Origin: Thermococcus camini
GTDB lineage: Archaea > Methanobacteriota_B > Thermococci > Thermococcales > Thermococcaceae
DNA: 64,000 nucleotides
NCBI RefSeq assembly: GCF_904067545.1
Contig: NZ_LR881183.1
Span: 1,120,277-1,184,276, forward strand
Direction: 5' to 3'
The notes under the pieces were generated by a model, which was not told the DNA's origin, did no database searches, and saw nothing but the letters and a program-made list of their open reading frames with translations. Positions 58,082-64,000 of this stretch are shown in pieces. The first letter of the stretch is position 1, and each line of letters begins with the position of its first letter. Both the position numbers and the translations under genes were made by a program.

Positions 58082-60078
58082 TCCCATCCCCTCCCGATGA
58101 GCTTTTCCAGCTCGCGGTAGTCTTCAACCGTCACGTACGGTTTATCCTCGCCGCCGTAGAGGACTGCCGTCGAGTGGATCGCGTTGTGTGGACAGAGCTG
58201 GGCGCAGACGCCGCAGCCGACGCAGACCTCCGGGAGTATCTTGGCCTTCTTATCGTTCTCGTCTATGACTATCGCCGGGCAGCCGAAGTCGCGGATGCAG
58301 TTGTAGGCCCTCTCACAGGCGTCCTTGTCCACGAAGTATGGAACTATCTTCCCCCCGGCACGGCGGTATTCGCGGAAGTGGTAGAGGGCGCACTCCCCGC
58401 GGGATATTATCACGGAAAGGCCATCGTACTTCAAAGCCTCTCTGAACTTGCCGATGTTCTTCCTCGCCTGGAATGAGTCAACGACGACTATCTTCTCTAT
58501 TCCCAGTCCCCTCAGAACGGCCTCTATGTCGAGCCTCTTCTCGTACGGGTTCACCTTTTTCGGACTGCCTGGGTGGGCCTGCTGGCCGGTCATGGCCGTT
58601 ACCGCGTTGTCGAGGATTATCAGCGTCATCTTGGAGTTGTTTCTGATCGCGTTGACTATGCCCGGTAAAGCCGCGTGGAAGAAAGTTGAATCGCCGACGA
58701 CTGCTACAACCCTCTCCTGAGCAGAATGCTGGACGCCGTGGGCTATGCCGAGGGAAGCGCCCATGGCCAGGAGGGAGTCCGTCCAGCCGATGTGCTCAAG
58801 GGCCAGCATGGAATAGCAGCCGATGTCGTTGGCGAGATAGTAGTTTTCTATCCTGCCCATCGCCCTCCTCAGCGTCCAGAAGGTGGCCCTGTGTGGACAG
58901 CCCGCACAGAAGGTCGGCATCCTCGGCGGGGCGAACTTGGCGAGCTCCCACATCTTCCTGAAGTGTCCCTCGTAGTCGAATGGCAGGTTTTTCCCAAGAA
59001 CCTCCGCGAGAACCTTTATGACTATCGGCACGTTGTACTCCAGCATCTCAAGGAAGTGGCCGCTCCTCTTGCCGATGATCTCAAGTTCCGGGTTCCTGTC
59101 CTTGGCGATTTCCCTCACGAAGCCCTCGATATACGGCGAAAGCTCCTCAACGACGATGACCTTATCGAGCCCCTCTACGAAGTCGCCGATGAGCTTCTCC
59201 GGAAGGGGATTAAGAACGCCGAGCTTGAGGATGTAGGCTTCTCCACCGAGCTTCCCGAGGCTCTCAATGACGTAGGAGTTCGGAACACCGGAGGTTATGA
59301 TGCCCACTCCCCTCGCTTCTTCCGGCTTTGCCTCCCTGAGCTCCTTTCCATCAAAGAACTCGACGCGGTTTAAGGCCAAGAGCTCGGGGTCGTCCTTCAT
59401 TTTTTCAACCTTCTCCAAAAGCTCCGCCTTGAACTTCCTCGCGAGGGAACCCACGGTCGCGTAGCCCCTCCTGTTCTCCTTCCAGGAGAGTCTTTCAAAG
59501 GGCTTCCTCTCAAGCTTCCCGACCTTCACCAGGCCGCTCTGGTGGTTCACCCTCGTTGTGGTTCGGACGAGTACAAGGCTTCCGTACCTCTCGCTTATCT
59601 CGAAGGCCTTCCTGACGAGATCATAGGCCTCCTGCGGATTTGCCGGCTCAAGCATTGGCAGGTAAGCGGTGTAGCCGAACCACCTGCCGTCCTGCTCCGA
59701 CTGGGAGGAGTGCGCGTAGGGGTCGTCCGCTATGACCACCACCAAGCCGGCTTTCACGCCGGTGTAGGCGAGGGAGTAGAGCGTATCGGAGGCAACGTTT
59801 CCGCCGACGCTCTTCATGGAGGTGAAGCCCCTCAGACCGACGAAAGAGGCTCCTGCGACGGTCTCCAGGGCGACCTTTTCGTTCGCGGCTATCTCGACCA
59901 CGATGTCGTCGCGGTAGCGGGACACCCTGTCAAACGTGTCCAGAATCTCCGTCTGGGGAGAGCCGGGGTAGAAGGCCGTCACCTTCACATCGGCCTTCAG
60001 CGCGGCCCTGACTATCGCTTCGTTGGTCAGCATATACCCCGTGTGGGGTTCCTCTTTCAGAACTTCCTTCAGGGACAT
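58078..60078 (-). CDS. iorA: Indolepyruvate ferredoxin oxidoreductase subunit alpha
   Basis: IorA, 666 residues. Domain order: pyrimidine-binding part (TAFYPGSPQTEILDTFDRVS), TPP-binding part (GDSTFFHAALPGIVNAIRNN with the GDS...NN signature and TCAG-type FCAGCPHRATFW) and a C-terminal ferredoxin domain CVGCGVCAQLCP with an additional Cys in CERAYNCIRDFGCP. It transfers electrons to ferredoxin. ATG 60078 follows GGTG; ACCTATATAGGG at about 60105-60117 is its TATA box. iorB follows directly. Confidence 0.96.
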   Translation of the reverse strand: MSLKEVLKEEPHTGYMLTNEAIVRAALKADVKVTAFYPGSPQTEILDTFDRVSRYRDDIVVEIAANEKVALETVAGASFVGLRGFTSMKSVGGNVASDTLYSLAYTGVKAGLVVVIADDPYAHSSQSEQDGRWFGYTAYLPMLEPANPQEAYDLVRKAFEISERYGSLVLVRTTTRVNHQSGLVKVGKLERKPFERLSWKENRRGYATVGSLARKFKAELLEKVEKMKDDPELLALNRVEFFDGKELREAKPEEARGVGIITSGVPNSYVIESLGKLGGEAYILKLGVLNPLPEKLIGDFVEGLDKVIVVEELSPYIEGFVREIAKDRNPELEIIGKRSGHFLEMLEYNVPIVIKVLAEVLGKNLPFDYEGHFRKMWELAKFAPPRMPTFCAGCPHRATFWTLRRAMGRIENYYLANDIGCYSMLALEHIGWTDSLLAMGASLGIAHGVQHSAQERVVAVVGDSTFFHAALPGIVNAIRNNSKMTLIILDNAVTAMTGQQAHPGSPKKVNPYEKRLDIEAVLRGLGIEKIVVVDSFQARKNIGKFREALKYDGLSVIISRGECALYHFREYRRAGGKIVPYFVDKDACERAYNCIRDFGCPAIVIDENDKKAKILPEVCVGCGVCAQLCPHNAIHSTAVLYGGEDKPYVTVEDYRELEKLIGRGWE

Positions 60079-60173
60079 AAAGACACCGTAGAGTTTTGGA
60101 AGCGAACCTATATAGGGTTTTTCTGGACGAGAAGGGACAGTATTAAACAATCTTGGGTGTGAAAGTGGAAGTG

Positions 60174-61541
60174 TTAACCTCGCGGAACCTCAAGATCATC
60201 AAGATCCCACACGTTAAAACCCTCTTCCTTCAGACCCCCTTTTCCCTCAACTTTCCTTGCCATGAGACCAAAATACGCCTCCCATCCTTCGAGGCCCATA
60301 AGCTTGAACTTCCTTTTCAAATCTTTCAGAACTCCACGGGCTTCCCGTTTTCTCATGTCTTTCCACTTTACTTCCACAAGAAGGACTTTTTTCATATTGC
60401 CTTCCACCGCCACCAGGTCGATTTCCTCGCCCCTGTGCCACCAGCAGCCTATCCGGGTGAACTTAAAAGGCAGCTTCTCAGCCTTGTTCAGCTCGATCAG
60501 AAACTCCCTCGCAACGTCTTCAAAGCGAACCCCCAGAATCCTCTGGAGGTCTTCTTTAACGTCGTCGTAAGTCACGAGACCCAGCTCTATGCCCGTCCTG
60601 TTTTTGGGCACTATCGAAAACCATGTGAGCAGCATCGGGTCTTTTAGCCTGTAGATACCGCGCTTCTCCTTTTTTGCAACCGGCAGTTCCCTTTCCACAA
60701 AACCGAGGCGGATGAGGTTCTCCAGATAGGGATACACTTTTCTCCCCTCCAGCCCGGCGTAGCTTGCTATCTCCGAGGGCCTGGTTTTCCCGTGAGCCAT
60801 CGCGGAGAGTATGGAGAAGTAAGTCTTCAGCTCCCTGAGTTCCCCTGAGAGGAGGATATATGGCTCGTCGTAGAAGAAGCCCTCCGGCTTCAGAAAGGTT
60901 TCCTCGACAAACGTTCCGGTGTCCCTGTACCTGGAAGCCACTATAAGGTAAGAGGGAATGCCTCCGATGAGCATGTACAGCTCCAGACCAGTTCTAAAAT
61001 TGCTGAAGAACTTAAGTGAATCAAAGACGGTAAGGGGTCTGAGTCGAAAACTTGCGGTTCTCCTGCCGTAGAGGGGGGAGGAATAACTGAGGACTTCATC
61101 AACCATCATGCCTATGAGCGAGCCGGACAAAACCAGCATAACCGGCTTTCTTGAGAGGTCATGATCCCAGGCCCTCTGCAGGGCACTTAGTATCGTCCTG
61201 TCACTCTTGAGGGCGTAGCTGAACTCGTCGAGGATTATCAACGTTTTTTCCTCGATTTTTAATGATAGGTACTTGAACAGGGAATACCAGTCGTCGAGGC
61301 TCAGAAACAGCTCATCATTGAAAAATGAGGCCAGTTCCTCCCGGAGTTTCCTGATCTGTCTTTCCCGTGTATCCTCCATAAATGTGTGAAAGAACGCCCG
61401 CTTCCTCTTTGAAAACTCAACCAGAAGCCGGGTTTTTCCCGTCCTCCGCCTCCCGTATAAAACCACAAACGAAGGAAGATTCGCCCACTGCTCTTCAAGC
61501 AACTTAAGCTCGTTTTCACGGTCAATAAATTCACTAATCAT
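60174..61541 (-). CDS. Archaeal AAA ATPase with DUF234 C-terminal domain (second copy)
   Basis: 455-residue STAND-like ATPase, homologue of that at 21737. LYGRRRTGKTRLLVEFSKRK is Walker A, KTLIILDEFSYALKSD Walker B, then a winged-helix part (HGKTRPSEIASYAGLEGRKV) and a DUF234 domain (FTRIGCWWHRGEEIDLVAVE, EVKWKDMRKREARGVLKDL) with the D, E-x-K nuclease-like pattern. The ATG at 61541 lies within the palindrome ACTAATCATGATTAGT, so a repressor site and translation start coincide. A TTTAAATCC TATA box is at about 61564-61571. Function unknown. Confidence 0.9.
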   Translation of the reverse strand: MISEFIDRENELKLLEEQWANLPSFVVLYGRRRTGKTRLLVEFSKRKRAFFHTFMEDTRERQIRKLREELASFFNDELFLSLDDWYSLFKYLSLKIEEKTLIILDEFSYALKSDRTILSALQRAWDHDLSRKPVMLVLSGSLIGMMVDEVLSYSSPLYGRRTASFRLRPLTVFDSLKFFSNFRTGLELYMLIGGIPSYLIVASRYRDTGTFVEETFLKPEGFFYDEPYILLSGELRELKTYFSILSAMAHGKTRPSEIASYAGLEGRKVYPYLENLIRLGFVERELPVAKKEKRGIYRLKDPMLLTWFSIVPKNRTGIELGLVTYDDVKEDLQRILGVRFEDVAREFLIELNKAEKLPFKFTRIGCWWHRGEEIDLVAVEGNMKKVLLVEVKWKDMRKREARGVLKDLKRKFKLMGLEGWEAYFGLMARKVEGKGGLKEEGFNVWDLDDLEVPRG

Positions 61542-61563
61542 GATTAGTACTAATCACGATTAG
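61533..61563 (-). promoter_or_regulatory. Overlapping palindromes at the start of the DUF234 ATPase gene
   Basis: ACTAATCATGATTAGT at 61533-61548 (perfect), GATTAGTACTAATC at 61542-61555 (perfect) and CTAATCACGATTAG at 61550-61563 (one mismatched pair) overlap between TATA box and coding region. The ATG (minus strand, 61541-61539) lies in the first. This is a strong autoregulatory-operator candidate. Confidence 0.65.
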
Positions 61564-61601
61564 GATTTAAAGCTTTCGTCGTAATGGAGATAAAAGAGAG
61601 T

Positions 61602-62702
61602 TCATAGGAGCTCCCCAACGAGCTCCACGGTGGCGCTTCTGGCCTTGCTCCTCAGCCTTTCGAGGTGACTGCTTAATGCCTCTCCGATACCGTGGACGAA
61701 GAGGCTCATTGCCTCGTCGCTGTCGAGTCCCCTCGACCTCAGGTAGAACAGGGCGTCCTCGTCAAACTGTCTAACGGCTGATGAGTGGAAGGCCGACTCA
61801 ATCTCTCCTGTATCTACCTCAAGCATCGGCACGCTGACGCCGAGTGAACCCTCGTCCATTATGGTTATCTGAGAGATCACACCGCTCGATGAGTTCCTGG
61901 CACTCTCAAAGACCTTCGCAACCCCCCTGTGGACAGTCCAGCCGTTCTCGTAGGAGAACCCGTGAACCCTCGTCTCGCTTTTGCTCCTTTCGCCGTACTG
62001 GAGGACGTTGGTGAGGTAGTCCACCGAGCTTCCAATGGCTATCGGCATTCCCCTGAGTATTAACTCACTCTTTGCCCCTTCAAGGGAGTAGTCCTCGCGA
62101 TGGTGGCTCATTTCCCCGGCGCTTATGACCGTGAATGCCTTAACTCTGGTTCCTCCCCCAAGGCTTGCCCTGAGGAGGTAGTGGGATAGAGAGCCGTGCC
62201 TTCCAACGGTAAGGACTTCAAGCTCGGCGTTCTTAGCTTTGAGCTCGACCACGAGGGACTTCGTCCCTTCCTCGGCCATGTCGTAGATTATTATCGGGGC
62301 CCTGACGTTCTCGGCCTCGATGCTTATGTGGTGGCTGATGAAGGCTTTTGCCGAGAGGTGGGAGACTATGACAAGGGGCTCCACCAGATCCCCGGTAATC
62401 CTAAGCCGGTAGGCTTTCCGGAGGGCGTAGAAGTGGAAGCCGAGGATTCTCGACTCTTCGGGCTGGGAGAGGCCTAAAGTCCCCTCGCTCAGCTCAACAC
62501 CGGACGGAAGGCTAAACTCGGCATCGCTTCCCGATAAAACGACGTGCCCCTTTATCGGAACGTCCCCTGCTTCCGCCTCTGTCGGCAGTTTGAGCGGCGA
62601 GTTCTCCTCGAAGAGCTTCCACTTGGTGTAGCTCTTTATGGTTGGGCTGTCGCCGTACTTCTGGTAGGTTAGCCTTTCGAGTGCTTCCCTCTCAATGAAC
62701 AT
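61602..62702 (-). CDS. sufD: SufD, Fe-S cluster assembly protein
   Basis: SufD-type protein of 366 residues, partner of SufB in the Fe-S scaffold. GGTRVKAFTVISAGEMSHHR and VDYLTNVLQYGERSKSETRV form the beta-helix core; AFHSSAVRQFDEDALFYLRS followed by RGLDSDEAMSLFVHG is the conserved C-terminal region with the SSAVRQ site. It starts one base inside the sufB stop (TGATG), hence cotranscribed and coupled. A complete suf operon would need sufC, which is presumably upstream, off the window. Confidence 0.94.
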   Translation of the reverse strand: MFIEREALERLTYQKYGDSPTIKSYTKWKLFEENSPLKLPTEAEAGDVPIKGHVVLSGSDAEFSLPSGVELSEGTLGLSQPEESRILGFHFYALRKAYRLRITGDLVEPLVIVSHLSAKAFISHHISIEAENVRAPIIIYDMAEEGTKSLVVELKAKNAELEVLTVGRHGSLSHYLLRASLGGGTRVKAFTVISAGEMSHHREDYSLEGAKSELILRGMPIAIGSSVDYLTNVLQYGERSKSETRVHGFSYENGWTVHRGVAKVFESARNSSSGVISQITIMDEGSLGVSVPMLEVDTGEIESAFHSSAVRQFDEDALFYLRSRGLDSDEAMSLFVHGIGEALSSHLERLRSKARSATVELVGELL

Positions 62703-64000
62703 CAGCCAACACCCCCGACCTCGCTGAACTCAAGCTCTATGACCTTCTTGAGAACCTCGACGTACTCGAAGGGCAGCCCCTCCAGTATCTCGCTGATGAA
62801 GCCAAGGACTATGAGGCTCTTGGCCTCTTCCTCACTTATACCGCGCGAGTTCATGTAGAAGAGCTTGTCCTCGCCGAGCTTCCCGGTCGTTGCCTCGTGG
62901 ATTATGCTCGCTGTAGGCTCGTCGCTCTGGTTGTGCGGATAGGTGTAGGCTCTGCTCTCCTCGTCGAGGATTAGCGAGTCACACGAGACCGTCGCGGTGG
63001 AGTTCTTCGCGCCCTTGAGAATCCTCACCAGCCCGCGATATATGTTTATGCCGCCGTTGGCGCTTATGCTCTTGGAAACTATCTTTGAGCTTGTATTCGG
63101 AGCCAGGTGCCATGTTTTTGCCCCCGTGTCCTTCATGAAGGGCCCGTTGCTCAGCGAGACGACGTACTGAGCCGTCCTTGCTCCCTCGCCCTTAAGGACG
63201 CTCGATGGATATGTGTAGGTTATGTGGCTTCCGATGCTTCCCTCTATCCACTCGACGTAGGCGTTTTCCTCTATGATTGCCCTCTTGTTGTTGAAGTTGA
63301 TGACGTTCCTGCTCCAGTTCTGTATTGTGGTGAACTTGACGGTGGCATTTCTGTGGGCATATATCTCGACCATACCGTCGTGGAATGAGAAGCCCTTGTA
63401 CATCGGCGCTGAACAGCCCTCAATGAAGTGGACGTAGCTTCCCTCGTCCGCTATGAGGAGTGTGTGCTCGAACTGTCCCTCTAACGCAGAGCCTATGACA
63501 AAGAAGGCCTCTATCGGGAAGGGCACCCTGACTCCCTTTGGGATGTAGACAAACGCCCCACCGCTCCAGAGGGCGTGGTGTAGGGCGGAAAACTTGTGCT
63601 CTCCAGGGGGGAAGACCTTGCCGAAGTACCTCTTCACAAGGTCAGGATACTTCTGAACGGCTTCTTCCATGGGCACCATAATGATGCCCTTCTTCTCGAA
63701 CTCCTCCTTGAGCTGGGAGTAAACGCTCTCGCTGTCGAAAACAGCGGTGAGGCCCGATAGAAACCTCTTTTCTATCTCCGGAATGTTTAACCTCTCAAAG
63801 GTCTTCCTGATGTTCTCAGGTAAATCGTCCCAGTCCCTAACTTCACTCCCCACTTCGGGCTTTGAGTATAGGGAGAAGCTCTCAAGGTCAAGCTCCTCTA
63901 TCCCTACCACCCATTTGGGCATCGGGAGCTTCTGGAACAGCTCAAGGGCCTTCAGGCGGTGCCTGAGCATCCAGTCCGGTTCATTTTTTATGCGGGATAT
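62702..64000 (-). CDS. sufB: SufB, Fe-S cluster assembly protein (5' end off window)
   Basis: SufB of the SufBCD complex, scaffold for Fe-S cluster building and the main Fe-S system of archaea. The frame remains open past ATG 63970 to the window edge, reading ISRIKNEPDWMLRHRLKALE, which matches the usual SufB N-terminal sequence (K-N-E-P-x-W-M). So the start is outside. FEHTLLIADEGSYVHFIEGC, NFNNKRAIIEENAYVEWIEG and GARTAQYVVSLSNGPFMKDT are beta-helix hallmarks. About 40-50 residues are missing. Confidence 0.96.
   Translation of the reverse strand: MSRIKNEPDWMLRHRLKALELFQKLPMPKWVVGIEELDLESFSLYSKPEVGSEVRDWDDLPENIRKTFERLNIPEIEKRFLSGLTAVFDSESVYSQLKEEFEKKGIIMVPMEEAVQKYPDLVKRYFGKVFPPGEHKFSALHHALWSGGAFVYIPKGVRVPFPIEAFFVIGSALEGQFEHTLLIADEGSYVHFIEGCSAPMYKGFSFHDGMVEIYAHRNATVKFTTIQNWSRNVINFNNKRAIIEENAYVEWIEGSIGSHITYTYPSSVLKGEGARTAQYVVSLSNGPFMKDTGAKTWHLAPNTSSKIVSKSISANGGINIYRGLVRILKGAKNSTATVSCDSLILDEESRAYTYPHNQSDEPTASIIHEATTGKLGEDKLFYMNSRGISEEEAKSLIVLGFISEILEGLPFEYVEVLKKVIELEFSEVGGVG

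Noticed and set aside
1-64000. CRISPR arrays, tRNA or rRNA genes, insertion sequences, provirus
   Set aside because: No regularly spaced repeats, no cloverleaf or rRNA sequence, and no transposase, integrase or capsid gene was recognised.

Overview
The window is chromosomal DNA of a hyperthermophilic euryarchaeon of the order Thermococcales, most likely Thermococcus or a close relative. The evidence is the set of archaeal information-processing genes (transcription factor S, PCNA, a GINS subunit), the archaeal IorA/IorB pair, SufB/SufD, archaeal TATA boxes, GGTGA-type ribosome binding sites, many leaderless or short-leader starts and tight overlaps between genes. I found no rRNA, tRNA, CRISPR array or insertion sequence. 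Both ends cut a gene: an MscS channel on the left and sufB on the right.

Region 1 (1-10 kb) holds a racemase-like protein without one catalytic cysteine, a MazG-type pyrophosphohydrolase, an orphan low-GC gene, a RelB/RelE toxin-antitoxin pair that appears to have been killed by one nonsense and three frameshift mutations, a TldD/TldE protease pair and three MFS transporters. Region 2 (10-14.7 kb) is a five-gene, translationally coupled ABC exporter operon that ends in a PEGA-domain surface protein. Region 3 (14.7-25.2 kb) is housekeeping: PAP2 phosphatase, ASCH protein, HAD phosphatase, sirtuin, amino-acid permease, glyA, an AAA/DUF234 ATPase, then tfs, a small gene, pcn and gins51.

Region 4 (25.3-31.4 kb) has a complete bacterial-type riboflavin operon (ribD-ribE-ribAB-ribH) with a candidate tandem operator around its TATA box, an orphan molybdopterin oxidoreductase and a 1-Cys type peroxiredoxin. 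Region 5 (31.5-35.1 kb) is a second ABC exporter beside a secreted protein.

Region 6 (35.1-54.7 kb) is a large metal and redox homeostasis island: thioredoxin, CopA, CopR, a Met-rich membrane protein, a SHOCT protein, CopB, two DUF302 proteins, a Zn/Cd-type ATPase with its ArsR repressor, an ArsB/NhaD-type carrier, a MerA-like reductase with separate HMA and YHS proteins, an FTR1 permease, a 2-Cys peroxiredoxin, an FMN reductase, a Cys-rich Lrp-like regulator and a membrane protein fused to a cytochrome b5 domain. Four separate transcription units in it share the same unusual promoter block, which suggests one regulon, probably under CopR. Several other operator-like palindromes can be read directly (ArsR site, FTR1 site, DtxR-like boxes, the Lrp-like site).

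Region 7 (54.7-64 kb) contains a large lipoprotein with an internal duplication, a DUF998 membrane protein, iorBA, a second DUF234 ATPase whose start codon lies inside overlapping palindromes, and sufDB. The most novel items are the shared metal-island promoter, the Cys-cluster regulator with its repeated operator, the b5 fusion and the freshly decayed toxin-antitoxin pair.
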